Below are positions 40,911-51,038 of a stretch of 64,000 nucleotides of DNA, piece after piece. This DNA is from CAZBBC01 sp964489835 (GTDB lineage: Bacteria > Calditrichota > Calditrichia > JAJRVZ01): positions 1-64,000 of the forward strand of contig CAZBBC010000003.1 in NCBI GenBank assembly GCA_964489835.1, read 5' to 3'. Position 1 is the first letter of the stretch; the number at the start of each line of letters is the position of its first letter. The translations under genes were made by a program, and so were the position numbers. Below the pieces are notes generated by a model, which did no database searches, was not told the origin of the DNA, and saw nothing but the letters and a program-made list of their open reading frames with translations.

Positions 40911-42023
40911 ATGACTCCCACAATCGCTTACATATCACACCAAAATTTAAGTCATAACATCGAACTCATCCGGCGTGTTGTTGGATCACGAAAAATTATG
41001 GCCGTTGTGAAAGCTTTTGCTTATGGACATGGTGATATTGAAATATCAAGAACCGCCCTTGAATCTGGCTGTGAATATCTTGGTGTCGCTTTAATCGAAG
41101 AGGGTATTAAGCTACGTAAAGCCGGAATAACTAAACCAATTCTTCTGTTCGGCGCCCATCTGCCCGAATTTCTCAGTACTGCTTTAGAAAACAAACTGGA
41201 AATAACGATAACTTCGGATGAACAGGTAGATTATTTAGACAGGCTATATTCAAAGAAGCGAAAAAAAATTCCAGTTCATATCAAAATTGATACCGGTATG
41301 AACCGGGTCGGATTTCCATTTAATCTTTTCGAGGATAGTTTTAAAAAAATCATGAAGAATACACTTTTTGACATAAAGGGCGTATATTCAACTCTTTCCA
41401 CGGCAGATGAAACTGATCACAGTTATATTGATCTGCAGATCAAACGTTTTCAGGATGTTAAAAAATACATTCAGGCTAAATGTGATGATGAAATCATATT
41501 TCATCTGGCTAATTCAGCCGCTATCATGAAGTTACCACAATCATATTATGATATGGTACGCCCGGGTATTATGCTCTATGGTCAACCACCGTCACCGGAT
41601 TTTTCACTAGAGTGGGATCTGAAAGAAGTAATGTCACTTCATTCAAGATTGGTATTAATAAAATTTCTAAGAAAAAATGAACCGATTAGTTATGGTCGGC
41701 GTTTTTATACCAGAAAGGATACATATATCGGTGTAATTCCCATTGGTTATGCTGATGGCTTCAATCGAAAACTGACGAACAAAGCAGAAATTATCATACG
41801 AGGAAAGAAATACCCGGTGGTCGGTACCATTTGTATGGATATGGTGATGGTTGATTTGGGTAATCATCTCGAATGTAAAACCGGTGATGATGTAATTATC
41901 TACGGGAAAATGGATAATCAATGTATATCTATCCGGGAAATTTCAAAAAAACTGAAAACGATTCCATATGAAATCACCTGCGCTGTGCCGGCACGTGTGC
42001 CCCGGATACATTTATTTTCATAA
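40911..42023 (+). CDS. alr: Alanine racemase
   Basis: PLP enzyme that makes D-alanine for peptidoglycan. The 370 residues have the PLP lysine in VVKAFAYGHG (family consensus VVKANAYGHG, so Asn is replaced by Phe), HIKIDTGMNRVGF, MVRPGIMLYG, the catalytic tyrosine region VIPIGYADGF and GTICMDMVMVD. It is 13 bp upstream of the next gene on the same strand and divergent from the sigma factor gene. Confidence 0.95.
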   Translation: MTPTIAYISHQNLSHNIELIRRVVGSRKIMAVVKAFAYGHGDIEISRTALESGCEYLGVALIEEGIKLRKAGITKPILLFGAHLPEFLSTALENKLEITITSDEQVDYLDRLYSKKRKKIPVHIKIDTGMNRVGFPFNLFEDSFKKIMKNTLFDIKGVYSTLSTADETDHSYIDLQIKRFQDVKKYIQAKCDDEIIFHLANSAAIMKLPQSYYDMVRPGIMLYGQPPSPDFSLEWDLKEVMSLHSRLVLIKFLRKNEPISYGRRFYTRKDTYIGVIPIGYADGFNRKLTNKAEIIIRGKKYPVVGTICMDMVMVDLGNHLECKTGDDVIIYGKMDNQCISIREISKKLKTIPYEITCAVPARVPRIHLFS

Positions 42024-42036
42024 ATGGAGGCCTTTT

Positions 42037-42870
42037 ATGAAATTATTTATTATTTCCTTTTTATCTCTTTTTTTTATAGCCACATCTACCGCACAGGTTT
42101 TAAAGGCAAAGGTAACGATTGATTATGGGCATTTACCCTTAGAAGAGCAAAATTATTTAGAAGATTTGGCTCTGAATATCGAAGATTATATTAACAATTA
42201 TGTCTGGACCGAAGACGAATATGAAACCGATATTGATATTACCATATTTATTATCATCGAAACTGTTCTGAATAAAAGTCATGAAAAAATCTATAAGTCA
42301 CAATTTCAGATTAAAAGTATATCGGGTGAAAGCTTTTATGATAAGGAATGGGAGTTCCCCTATCAACCGGGGTATTTATTTGATCATAGCAAAATTGAAT
42401 TCGATCCCTTGCTAAACTTCATCGATTATTATGCCCATCTGATATTAGCAGGAGAACTCGATGGTTATTCACTTAATTTAGGAACACCATTCTATGATGA
42501 AGCTCTGAGTATAGCAAATAGAGGTGTTTTATCAAAATATTCCAAGGGTTGGAATACACGGTCACAGGAGCTGCAAAAAATTACCAATGTTCGCACCCGT
42601 CCATTGCGCCAGGCAAAACCTGACTTTTTTGAAGCCCAATACTTACTGGAAGAAGGAAAACTGGAAGAGGCCAAAAAGTATGCAGTAAAAGTGCTTACGG
42701 CTATTGAAAAAGTTGTAAACGAACAACCGAATAATAAATACCTGAGAACCTTTTTTGATGCCCATTATGTAACATTTGCGAAGATATTTGAAAATGAACC
42801 CAAATATCTTAATCTTTTAATCAATTACGATAACTATCACCGGGAGACATATCGACAGGTTATGCCGTAA
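42037..42870 (+). CDS. DUF4835 family secreted protein
   Basis: The 277-residue product has a signal peptide (hydrophobic 3-15, probably cleaved near TSTAQ). The pattern of short conserved blocks (EDYINNYVWTED, EFDPLLNFIDYYAHLILA, GTPFYDEA, KGWN, EQPNNKYLRTFFDAH) matches my recollection of DUF4835, a Bacteroidota family of unknown role. GGAGG lies seven bases before the ATG at 42037. It is convergent with tyrS, with only 22 bp between the stop codons. Confidence 0.83.
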   Translation: MKLFIISFLSLFFIATSTAQVLKAKVTIDYGHLPLEEQNYLEDLALNIEDYINNYVWTEDEYETDIDITIFIIIETVLNKSHEKIYKSQFQIKSISGESFYDKEWEFPYQPGYLFDHSKIEFDPLLNFIDYYAHLILAGELDGYSLNLGTPFYDEALSIANRGVLSKYSKGWNTRSQELQKITNVRTRPLRQAKPDFFEAQYLLEEGKLEEAKKYAVKVLTAIEKVVNEQPNNKYLRTFFDAHYVTFAKIFENEPKYLNLLINYDNYHRETYRQVMP

Positions 42871-42892
42871 GAAAATTTATCCGTTTAAGCAA

Positions 42893-44107
42893 TTATTTTG
42901 AACATACTTTCGCAAATTTTCTTTTACCGACCTTCAGTCTAATTTCTTGATTGATATTAATTATAGTAAAAGGATCTAAAATTTTCTCGCCATTTACGGT
43001 GACTCCTCCCTGTTGGATAAGTCGGCGGGCATCGCTCTTCGAATTTGCCGTTTTTGTTTCGATTAGCAAGTCATCCAGACGATAAGAATGATCGTCTAAA
43101 TTGAACGCCTGCATTTGATCCGGCAATTTCTTTTGAACAAAAATACGCTCAAATTCTGATTCAGCATTTTGGGATGACTTTTCACTGTGATACATTCTTA
43201 CGATGGTTCGTGCCAGATATTTTTTTATATCACGAGGATTAGTTTGGGGATCGTTGAGATCGTTTTTAATATCAACGAGATCTGACAAGCTTACATCAGT
43301 GATCAGCTCAAAGTAAGGGAATATTAATTCGTCAGGGATAGACATTACTTTTCCATAGGTTTCGTTTGCCGGTTCATCAATCCCGATATAATTACCCAAT
43401 GATTTACTCATTCTCTGTGTCCCATCAACACCTACCAATACAGGCAATGTTAACACGATTTGTTGTTTAATATCATACTCCTTCTGAATCTGACGGGCAA
43501 TCACTAAATTAAATTTCTGCTCTGTGGCACCAAGTTCCACATCCGCTTTTATCATTACTGAATCATATCCCTGCATCAGAGGATAAAAGAACTCATGAAT
43601 ACTTATCGGCAATTGATTACTATATCGATTCGAGAAATCGTCCCGCTCCAACATCCGCGCTACAGTGAACTTAGAGGCCAATCCCATAATTTCATTGAAT
43701 GTCAATTTACTAAACCATTCCCCATTGTATCGAATCTGGGTTTTCTGCTTATCGAGGATTTTGAAAAACTGCTCCTGATAGGTTTTTGCATTTTTCATAA
43801 CGTCTTCATGGGTTAACCTCGGACGCGTGCTGTTTTTTTCAGATGGATCGCCCACCATTGCAGTGTAATCACCGATAATCACGACCACCTGATGGCCTAA
43901 TTCCTGAAATTGCTGCAATTTACGAATTCCGACAGTATGTCCAAGATGAATATCGGGAGCGGTAGGATCAAAACCCTGTTTGATGATTAAAGGTTTATTT
44001 TCTTTGATTGACTTTTCTAATTTTTGTACCAATTCATCCTCAGGTAGTAAATCAACGGTTCCTCTACGGATCACATCCATCTGCTCATTTATCGACGGAA
44101 AAATCAT
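42893..44107 (-). CDS. tyrS: Tyrosyl-tRNA synthetase
   Basis: Class I synthetase for tyrosine. The 404 residues have the HIGH-like signature HLGH at about 57-60, the KMSKS-like RMSKSLGNYIGID, and a C-terminal S4 RNA-binding domain (about 335-400). The TyrS subfamily of about 400 residues is the TyrZ-like form. GAGAG precedes the ATG. Confidence 0.95.
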   Translation of the reverse strand: MIFPSINEQMDVIRRGTVDLLPEDELVQKLEKSIKENKPLIIKQGFDPTAPDIHLGHTVGIRKLQQFQELGHQVVVIIGDYTAMVGDPSEKNSTRPRLTHEDVMKNAKTYQEQFFKILDKQKTQIRYNGEWFSKLTFNEIMGLASKFTVARMLERDDFSNRYSNQLPISIHEFFYPLMQGYDSVMIKADVELGATEQKFNLVIARQIQKEYDIKQQIVLTLPVLVGVDGTQRMSKSLGNYIGIDEPANETYGKVMSIPDELIFPYFELITDVSLSDLVDIKNDLNDPQTNPRDIKKYLARTIVRMYHSEKSSQNAESEFERIFVQKKLPDQMQAFNLDDHSYRLDDLLIETKTANSKSDARRLIQQGGVTVNGEKILDPFTIININQEIRLKVGKRKFAKVCSK

Positions 44108-44146
44108 TTAATTCTCTCCTGTTTTCAAGATAAAATTTGTATTATA

Positions 44147-44611
44147 TTAAATTTTAAATTTAAACTTTTTTTGCTCTTTTTCAATTTCCCTTTTTGCATC
44201 CCGTTGGGCTATCGCCACTTTTTTATCATACTGGCGTTTGCCTCTGGCAAGACCCAATTCCAATTTAGCAATACTATTTTTAAAATACAGACGTAAGGGT
44301 ATCAATGTGAAACCTTTTTCTTCCACCCGTCTGGCCAGTTTTTTTATTTCATTGCGATGTAAAAGGATTTTTCTGTCTCTGAGTGGATCATGATTCTGAA
44401 TGGTAGCCTCTTTATAGGGTGAAATATGCATACCAATAATCCATATTTCTCCTTTTATCACTCTCGCGTACGAATCACCTAAATTTGCCCGACCGTTACG
44501 TAAAGATTTAACCTCACTACCCAGAAGCACCAATCCTGCCTCTATTCGATCAATTATTTCATACTCATGCCGTGCTTTTCGATTTGTTATCACCGTTTTC
44601 TCTTCGTTCAT
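44147..44611 (-). CDS. smpB: SsrA-binding protein SmpB
   Basis: Binds tmRNA and delivers it to stalled ribosomes in trans-translation. The 154 residues show the OB-fold blocks ARHEYEIIDRIEAGLVLLGSE, SLRNGRANLGDSYARV and LARGKRQYDKK, and a basic C-terminal tail. The tmRNA gene itself is not in the window. It lies 39 bp upstream of tyrS. Confidence 0.96.
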   Translation of the reverse strand: MNEEKTVITNRKARHEYEIIDRIEAGLVLLGSEVKSLRNGRANLGDSYARVIKGEIWIIGMHISPYKEATIQNHDPLRDRKILLHRNEIKKLARRVEEKGFTLIPLRLYFKNSIAKLELGLARGKRQYDKKVAIAQRDAKREIEKEQKKFKFKI

Positions 44612-44723
44612 TATAAAGCCTTAGACAATAATATCTGGTTAATCAAAAAATAGTAAACTAATACAACTTCTTCATATATAAATTAAATAATTCTGTCTCT
44701 ACAATACCCATTAATTCCGATAC

Positions 44724-44765
44724 TTATACCTTATACCTTATACCTTATACCCTATACCTTATACT
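44724..44765. repeat. Six-unit TTATACC heptamer tandem repeat
   Basis: Four perfect TTATACC units followed by CTATACC and TTATACT, between smpB and tRNA-Leu. Being non-coding and short, it is a likely slippage hotspot. It sits about 45 bp upstream of the tRNA. Confidence 0.85.
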
Positions 44766-44811
44766 CAATATTGCATTTATTATAATGTCTGGCTAAATTA
44801 TTATTTATAAG

Positions 44812-44895
44812 GCGAAAGTGGCGGAATTGGTAGACGCGCTAGGTTCAGGGTCTAGTGTCCGCAAGGACGTGGGGGTTCAACTCCCCCCTTTCGCA
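44812..44895 (+). tRNA. tRNA-Leu (anticodon CAG)
   Basis: The 84-nt tRNA folds completely: acceptor GCGAAAG with CTTTCGC plus discriminator A, a D-arm with AATTGGTAGA, anticodon stem CTAGG/TCTAG with loop TTCAGGG, a class II long variable arm (GTCC-GCAA-GGAC), and a T-arm GGGGGTTCAACTCCCCC. The CCA end is not encoded, consistent with the cca-like gene at 52811. Confidence 0.96.
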
Positions 44896-44972
44896 CTCAT
44901 TTTATATTGTAGACATACCCACCTTGATTATGAAAATCCCGTAAATTTAAATTAATTTAACAAGGATCCTTC

Positions 44973-46451
44973 ATGTCGATCAAATTATTTACATTGATAC
45001 TCATTTTTTTATTTTTTGGATTTTACGGAAAAGAGAAAAATGCCTATCAAAAATTGACCCGTTTGGCCAATTCAATTCCACATCAAGCCAGCCTAAAACA
45101 CGGTGAATGGAGTATATATATTATTAATACAGAAAATGCCGAGGTTTTGCTTGATATCAATGGCGAGAAAAGTTTGACTCCGGCTTCCAATTTAAAATTG
45201 ATTACCTCTGCTGTGGCTCTGGATATCATTGGTGAAGAGAAAAAATTTAAAACCTCTTTAGAATATAGTGGTACCATTGATGATGAGGGTACGCTCCAAG
45301 GTAGTCTTTACATACATGGAGAGGGAGATCCAACCCTTGGATCACCTTACATGGCAGGTGTCTCACCCCTTGACTCTCTGGTGGATCAGTGGGTAAATAT
45401 TATCAGAGCGCAGGGAATTCAACAGATAGCCGGTGACATCATTGCCGACGATTCTTACCTTGATTATATGCCCCTGCCCGTTGATTGGTATTGGAAAGAT
45501 ATTGGTAATTATCATGCCGCAGGCACCAGCGGATTATGTATCAATGAAAACCTGTATTACCTCTTCTTTAAGCCGGCAAAAAAGGTGGGGGAAAAAGCAA
45601 TTGTTTTACGGACAGAGCCTAAGGTACCAGGTTTGACTTTTTTTAATCATATGAGAACGGGGCCTGTTGGATCCGGTGACAAGGGATATATTTATGCTGC
45701 CCCTTGGCAATATTATCACCAGCTGGAAGGGACTATTCCGGCAGGCGTAAAAGAATTTACTATCAAAGGTGCTTTTCCTGATCCGGCAAAATTTTCTGCA
45801 GAATTTCTGTATAGCAAATTGACAGACGGGGGTATTCGAACACTTGGAAAAGCCATAACCATAAGAGAGCAAATCCGACCGGATAGTGAACGAAAAGTGT
45901 TTTATTCCAACCTTTCCCCTCCTTTGAAAGATATCATCTACAGACTTAATAAAAGAAGTGTAAATCTTTACGCGGAGCAATTATTGAAAATTATCGGGAA
46001 AGAGGTCAGAGGAGATGGTACACTCGATAATGGAATTGATGTTATTAAAAATTGGCTTAAAAAGAAGAACATATATACAGAAGGTTTGTTCATTCATGAT
46101 GGTTCTGGTCTCTCCAGAGCGAATGGTACGCCGACGCGTTTTATTGCCGAATTGTTAAATACAACCTCCCATGAATCCTTTTTTGAGACTTTTTACCATT
46201 CCCTGGGAATAGCCGGAGATCCTAATGACATTGGGTATATGAAGAGGATGTGCAGGGGTTCCAGAGCTGCAAAAAACTTGCGCGCAAAAACAGGCACCAT
46301 TGATCGCATCCGTGCCCATTCCGGTTATGTTCACACACAATCGGGTAAACTTCTTTGCTTCTCGATGATCGCTAATGACTACCTCGGAAGCAGGCGAAAT
46401 ATAGATAAAATGCATGAAAAAGTAATGATCGCAATGTCGGAACTTCCCTGA
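44973..46451 (+). CDS. dacB: D-alanyl-D-alanine carboxypeptidase/endopeptidase (PBP4 type)
   Basis: Periplasmic S13-family peptidase that trims or cleaves peptidoglycan cross-links. The 492 residues have a hydrophobic N-terminal signal segment, the active-site SxxK as S72-N-L-K75, the SxN motif in RSVNLY and the KTG in AKTGTID. There is an insertion domain between the SxxK and SxN motifs, as in PBP4. It is convergent with asnB, with 12 bp between stop codons. Confidence 0.93.
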   Translation: MSIKLFTLILIFLFFGFYGKEKNAYQKLTRLANSIPHQASLKHGEWSIYIINTENAEVLLDINGEKSLTPASNLKLITSAVALDIIGEEKKFKTSLEYSGTIDDEGTLQGSLYIHGEGDPTLGSPYMAGVSPLDSLVDQWVNIIRAQGIQQIAGDIIADDSYLDYMPLPVDWYWKDIGNYHAAGTSGLCINENLYYLFFKPAKKVGEKAIVLRTEPKVPGLTFFNHMRTGPVGSGDKGYIYAAPWQYYHQLEGTIPAGVKEFTIKGAFPDPAKFSAEFLYSKLTDGGIRTLGKAITIREQIRPDSERKVFYSNLSPPLKDIIYRLNKRSVNLYAEQLLKIIGKEVRGDGTLDNGIDVIKNWLKKKNIYTEGLFIHDGSGLSRANGTPTRFIAELLNTTSHESFFETFYHSLGIAGDPNDIGYMKRMCRGSRAAKNLRAKTGTIDRIRAHSGYVHTQSGKLLCFSMIANDYLGSRRNIDKMHEKVMIAMSELP

Positions 46452-46463
46452 AAATATAAATTT

Positions 46464-48128
46464 TTAATAACTATCTTTATGGACCTTACGGACAGCTCTT
46501 CCGGAAGGATCTATGACTTTGTTCAGCTCCTTTTCCCAGGCCAGTGCTTCCGGTGTACTGCAGGCGACAGAAGGCCCTCCGGGCACACAGGACGCTGCAG
46601 AATCAAGTGGAAAGTGCTCAGTAAATATTTGACGATAGTAATAAGCCTCTTTGGTCGTCGGTGTATTGATGGGAAATTTAAAATTTGCCGTTTTCATTTG
46701 CTGATCGGAAATTTCTTTATCTGCAGTTTCTTTTAAGGTGTCAATCCAGGAATAGCCCACCCCATCTGAGAATTGTTCTTTCTGCCGCCATACAATTTTC
46801 TCCGGGAGATATTCTGAAAAAATCTCTCGGAGGATATGTTTTTCCATACGACCCTTGCCCGCCATTTTATCCGTAGGATTGATCGACATAGCAACATCCA
46901 GAAATTCCTTGTCTAAGAAGGGAACACGAGCCTCAATACCCCATGCGGCCATTGACTTATTGGCACGCAAACAATCAAATAAGTGTAACCGGCTTATTTT
47001 TCGAACGGTCTCTTCGTGAAAAAGTTCAGCGTTTGGCGCTTTATGAAAATAAAGGTAACCGCCAAATACTTCATCGGCGCCTTCGCCGGAAAGCACCATT
47101 TTAATCCCCATTGCCCTAATTTTTCTAGCCATTAAATACATAGGCGTTGATGCTCTGACTGTCGTAACATCATATGTCTCCAAATGATATATTACATCAT
47201 ACAGAGCGTCCAATCCTTCCTGAATAGTGAAATGAAACTCGTGATGTACAGAACCAATATGTAGGGAAACCTCCCTTGCTGCCACAAGATCCGGCGAACC
47301 CTCCAAACCAATAGCATAAGTGTGCAGTTGCGGCCACCAGGCTTCTAAAAGATCATTTGTTTCAACCCGCCTGTGTGAGAATTTCTTAGCAATGGCCGCA
47401 ATAATTGATGAGTCCAAACCACCTGAGAGCAAAACACCATAGGGTACATCTGACATTAGCTGACGGTGCACCGCCTGTTCCAATGCCAGTTTAAGTTTGT
47501 TTTTGTCCGTTCGATTCTCTTTGACATTAGTAAAATTCTTCCAGGGGCGGTCATAATAACATTTGAGTTCGTTATCGGGGCTAAAAAGATAATGCCCTGG
47601 TGGGAATTCCTCTACCGTTTTGCATACATCCGCCAGTGCCTTCATTTCAGAAGCAACATAAAAATTACCATGTTCATCATATCCTGTATACAGAGGTACG
47701 ATACCCATATGATCCCGGGCGATAAAATAATCGCCACTATCATTATCATAAAGTATAAATGCGAAGATACCATTCAAATCATCGAGAAAATTCACCCCTT
47801 TTTCTCTATACAGGGCAAGAATGATTTCACAATCTGACTTGGTCAAGAATTCATATTCTATATTCAGTTCTGATTCAAGATCTTTATGATTGTAAATTTC
47901 ACCATTGACCGATAGCACTAATTTCCCATCCTTACTGTATAACGGTTGTGAACCATTTTCAATATCTACGATCGCCAATCGTTCATGAGTAATTATCGCC
48001 TTGTCATTTACATATATTCCTGACCAGTCAGGACCTCTATGCCGCTGCGTTTTCGACATCTGTAACGCTTGTTTTCGCAATTCTGGTTGACCGGATTTAA
48101 TATTTAATATCCCTAATATCGAACACAT
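46464..48128 (-). CDS. asnB: Asparagine synthetase B (glutamine-hydrolysing)
   Basis: Makes asparagine from aspartate, glutamine and ATP. The 554-residue length matches E. coli AsnB. The start MCSILGIL exposes Cys as the N-terminal nucleophile of the class II amidotransferase domain (about 1-200). The synthetase domain has the PPi loop LLSGGLDSSI and SGEGADEVFGGY. It is a true AsnB, unlike the gene at 30412. Confidence 0.96.
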   Translation of the reverse strand: MCSILGILNIKSGQPELRKQALQMSKTQRHRGPDWSGIYVNDKAIITHERLAIVDIENGSQPLYSKDGKLVLSVNGEIYNHKDLESELNIEYEFLTKSDCEIILALYREKGVNFLDDLNGIFAFILYDNDSGDYFIARDHMGIVPLYTGYDEHGNFYVASEMKALADVCKTVEEFPPGHYLFSPDNELKCYYDRPWKNFTNVKENRTDKNKLKLALEQAVHRQLMSDVPYGVLLSGGLDSSIIAAIAKKFSHRRVETNDLLEAWWPQLHTYAIGLEGSPDLVAAREVSLHIGSVHHEFHFTIQEGLDALYDVIYHLETYDVTTVRASTPMYLMARKIRAMGIKMVLSGEGADEVFGGYLYFHKAPNAELFHEETVRKISRLHLFDCLRANKSMAAWGIEARVPFLDKEFLDVAMSINPTDKMAGKGRMEKHILREIFSEYLPEKIVWRQKEQFSDGVGYSWIDTLKETADKEISDQQMKTANFKFPINTPTTKEAYYYRQIFTEHFPLDSAASCVPGGPSVACSTPEALAWEKELNKVIDPSGRAVRKVHKDSY

Positions 48129-48464
48129 GACTTTTTCTCTTTTATCTATTCATTTGTCTAAAAAAATGTAAAGACATTCTATGCAATGACTCTACATTCT
48201 TCATTCAAAACTAGCATTATTTATTAAAAAACAGAAAAATATGTAGCGAGTTTACATAGAATTATCCAACAGTTCAAATGGTAATTGATATTGTAAATAC
48301 AATATTTTGTATAAATATGCAACTTTATCATTACCCTCAGAAATTGAAACACTTTTTTGAAATATTTGATCACCCGAGAAAATGAATAACAAATAAAAGA
48401 AATATTTATTTCTTATAACCGGATTCTTTTTTTATATTTTAGCGGTAAACAATGGAGTTTAAAG
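48129..48464. promoter_or_regulatory. 336-bp divergent intergenic region between asnB and nadE
   Basis: Very AT-rich with no credible ORF. On the minus strand TAGTTTTG (48206-48213) fits TAnnTTTG, with a weak TCTG 18 bp upstream; this is a candidate asnB promoter. On the plus strand TATATTTT lies about 35 bp before nadE, but it is not an exact match. Confidence 0.35.
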
Positions 48465-49286
48465 ATGGGATTTTTAAAAATCGATCCGGAACTCGTTAGC
48501 ACCATACTTGAAACATTTTTGAAGGAAGAAACCGGTAAAGCGGGTTTTAAAAAAGTAGTGCTGGGCTTGTCTGGTGGAATTGATTCTGCGGTTGTTGCTT
48601 ATCTCTGTGCCCGGACGTTTGCTCCGGGGGATGTAACGGCGCTTATCATGCCCTACCGTACCAGTAATCCGGAAAATATGGATCATGCTCAATTGATTGC
48701 AAAAAAACTAAAAATAAACAGTGAAATACACGATATTTCCCCCATGGTAGATGCATTTTATAAGAATGATTCCTCAGCAGATATGGTCAGACAGGGTAAT
48801 CGAATGGCACGTGAGCGTATGTGTTTCCTCTATGATTATTCTTCTAAGCATCGCACATTAGTTATTGGAACGAGCAACAAAACGGAACTAATGCTGGGAT
48901 ATGGTACGATATTCGGTGATCTGGCCAGCGCTATTAACCCCATTGGAGATCTTTATAAAACCCAGATATGGCAATTAGCCGAGTATCTGAAAATACCAAA
49001 GGAAATCATTGAAAAACCACCTTCGGCAGATCTCTGGATGGGTCAAACAGACGAAGACGAAATAGGATACAGCTATGATAAAATCGATACGCTGTTACAC
49101 TATCTTGTTGATTTAAGATATTCGGAAGAAATGCTTCTAGATCTCAAGTTTTCTCTGGAAATGGTACGGGATATTCAGAAGCGTATCCAAATTTATCAAT
49201 TTAAACGCCGCCCACCAATTATTGCCAAACTTTCAAATCGTACGATTAATCAGGATTTTCGATACTGCCGGGATTGGGGAGTATAG
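48465..49286 (+). CDS. nadE: NH3-dependent NAD+ synthetase
   Basis: Amidates deamido-NAD to NAD using ATP and ammonia. The 273 residues lack a glutaminase domain, so ammonia must be supplied directly. The ATP-pyrophosphatase loop is LGLSGGIDSAV, followed by GTSNKTELMLGYGT and PSADLWMGQTDEDEIG. GGAG lies 8 bp before the ATG. It precedes rsmI by 2 bp. Confidence 0.95.
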   Translation: MGFLKIDPELVSTILETFLKEETGKAGFKKVVLGLSGGIDSAVVAYLCARTFAPGDVTALIMPYRTSNPENMDHAQLIAKKLKINSEIHDISPMVDAFYKNDSSADMVRQGNRMARERMCFLYDYSSKHRTLVIGTSNKTELMLGYGTIFGDLASAINPIGDLYKTQIWQLAEYLKIPKEIIEKPPSADLWMGQTDEDEIGYSYDKIDTLLHYLVDLRYSEEMLLDLKFSLEMVRDIQKRIQIYQFKRRPPIIAKLSNRTINQDFRYCRDWGV

Positions 49287-49288
49287 TT

Positions 49289-49990
49289 GTGGAAGAAATA
49301 ATTCCCGGTGCACTCTATCTGGTAAGTACGCCCATTGGGAATTTAAGTGATATAACTTACAGAGCTGTTCGGACGCTTCAATCGGTTGATCTAATTGCCG
49401 CCGAAGATACCCGAGTGACCTCGATCCTCCTTCGTCACTATGATATCCACAAAAAAATGATCTCTTTTCACAGTTATAATCAAAAACAGCAAACTCATAA
49501 GATGATTAATTATTTAAAGGACAATTACTCGATCGCCATGGTATCAGATGCCGGTACGCCAGGTATTTCTGATCCGGCATATACCCTTGTTCAGGCCGCT
49601 CTTGAAAATAATATCAGAATTATACCGATACCCGGAGCATCTGCTTTCCTGGCATCTCTGATTGTGTCGGGATTACCAGTAAACCGGTTTGTATTTGAAG
49701 GTTTTTTGCCGCTTAAAAAAGGAAGAAAAAGCAAAATTGAAAATTTAGTAACTGAAACCCGGACGATTGTTTTTTATGAATCTCCACACCGTATCCTTCG
49801 AACGGCCGGCGAATTATTAGCGACGATGGGTGATCGAAAGTGCGTAATGGGTCGGGAGATTACAAAAAAATTCGAAGAGTTCTTTCGTGGATTGCTTTCA
49901 GAACTGATTGATTATTTACAGAATAAACCGGCAAAGGGTGAAATTGTCTTAATTATAGAAGGAACAGGAAAAATCCGCAAAAATAAATAA
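49289..49990 (+). CDS. rsmI: 16S rRNA (cytidine1402-2'-O)-methyltransferase
   Basis: Methylates C1402 in the decoding centre of 16S rRNA. The 233 residues have STPIGNLSDITYRA, AAEDTR, MVSDAGTPGISDPA and IVFYESPHR. I take the GTG at 49289, two bases after the nadE stop, because GGGGAG sits seven bases upstream; a TTG at 49274 overlaps nadE. Confidence 0.95.
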   Translation: MEEIIPGALYLVSTPIGNLSDITYRAVRTLQSVDLIAAEDTRVTSILLRHYDIHKKMISFHSYNQKQQTHKMINYLKDNYSIAMVSDAGTPGISDPAYTLVQAALENNIRIIPIPGASAFLASLIVSGLPVNRFVFEGFLPLKKGRKSKIENLVTETRTIVFYESPHRILRTAGELLATMGDRKCVMGREITKKFEEFFRGLLSELIDYLQNKPAKGEIVLIIEGTGKIRKNK

Positions 49991-50175
49991 CCGAAAAAAT
50001 TGAGTTTTAATCAGATAAAGCTACATTCCTTTCATTTTTATGATTTTTATAAATGGATAATATATCCTCATAAATATAAATATTAATTCTGATCTTTGCC
50101 TTGATCCAACTCCCAAAAGGGGCTAATATTGTATTCTCAGGAAATTTGAGGGGAAGTACTGAAATAATCTGGTTA

Positions 50176-50316
50176 ATGTGGATAGCAATATCCACCATTT
50201 GTGTCTATGAAATTTATGTCTCCTGGCTTTTTGCTATATCAACGTATTTTGTATTATCCGGATTGTTGTTAATACGGGTATTTGATGAATTAACACGATT
50301 TTATTTAAATTTCTGA
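50176..50316 (+). CDS. Possible small membrane protein
   Basis: ORF of 46 residues from the ATG (71 if a TTG at 50101 is used) with two hydrophobic segments (MWIAISTICVYEI and WLFAISTYFVLSGLLLI). The ribosome site is poor: GAGGGGAAG lies about 20 bp upstream. It fills the 387-bp gap between rsmI and tmk, the rest of which shows nothing recognisable. It may not be expressed. Confidence 0.3.
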   Translation: MWIAISTICVYEIYVSWLFAISTYFVLSGLLLIRVFDELTRFYLNF

Positions 50317-50377
50317 CGCTTTAATCGCGGAATATGGAAAAAGATAAGCATATAAACGATCGGAAATAGAGTTAACA

Positions 50378-51022
50378 ATGGTTGATAATAAAAGATTTAT
50401 CTCATTTGAAGGGATTGATTTTTCCGGTAAAACGACACAAATTAACCGATTGGAAGATCGCTTAAAAAAGATAAACAAAAATATTACTATCCTGCGGGAG
50501 CCGGGGGGAACTGTTATTTCTGAACATATTCGAGACATCCTTCTCGACAATAAACTGCAAGAAATGACTCCGATATGTGAAGTTTTTCTATATAGTGCTG
50601 CAAGAAACCAGCTGGTAAATGAAAAAATCACTAAAGAGTTGAAAGCAGGGAACTTTGTTATTGCAGATCGGTATGTAGATTCTACGACTGCTTATCAGGG
50701 CTTTGGCAGGTCATTACCATTGGATCTGATAGATACTATTAACCAGGCGGCTACCAGTGGTCTTATGCCCGGAATTACATTTATTCTCGACATTGATCCG
50801 CTGGAGATTATTGAGAGAAAGAAAAGCAGGAATCTTGAAATGGATCGTTTGGAATCATCCGGTATTAAATTTTATCATCGCGTACGTAAAGGATATCATA
50901 AAATTGCCGAACTAGATCCAAGTAGAGTAAAAATTATTGATGCCGGTTTGACGATTAATCAAATTTCTGATCAGATCTGGGAATTTGTTACAGAAAAAAT
51001 AAATTATAACTATAACAAATAA
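50378..51022 (+). CDS. tmk: Thymidylate kinase
   Basis: Phosphorylates dTMP to dTDP. The 214 residues have the P-loop in FEGIDFSGKTTQ, the REPGGT motif, the DRYVDSTTAYQG box and a LID region with KSRNLEMDRLE. It is followed by the S41 protease gene after 16 bp and complements the thymidine kinase encoded at 58435. Confidence 0.95.
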   Translation: MVDNKRFISFEGIDFSGKTTQINRLEDRLKKINKNITILREPGGTVISEHIRDILLDNKLQEMTPICEVFLYSAARNQLVNEKITKELKAGNFVIADRYVDSTTAYQGFGRSLPLDLIDTINQAATSGLMPGITFILDIDPLEIIERKKSRNLEMDRLESSGIKFYHRVRKGYHKIAELDPSRVKIIDAGLTINQISDQIWEFVTEKINYNYNK

Positions 51023-51038
51023 AGTAGGTGAGCAATTT

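Noticed and set aside
44724..44765. Heptamer array considered as a CRISPR array or iteron origin
   Set aside because: Units are only 7 bp, directly abutted without spacers, and there is no cas or rep gene nearby.
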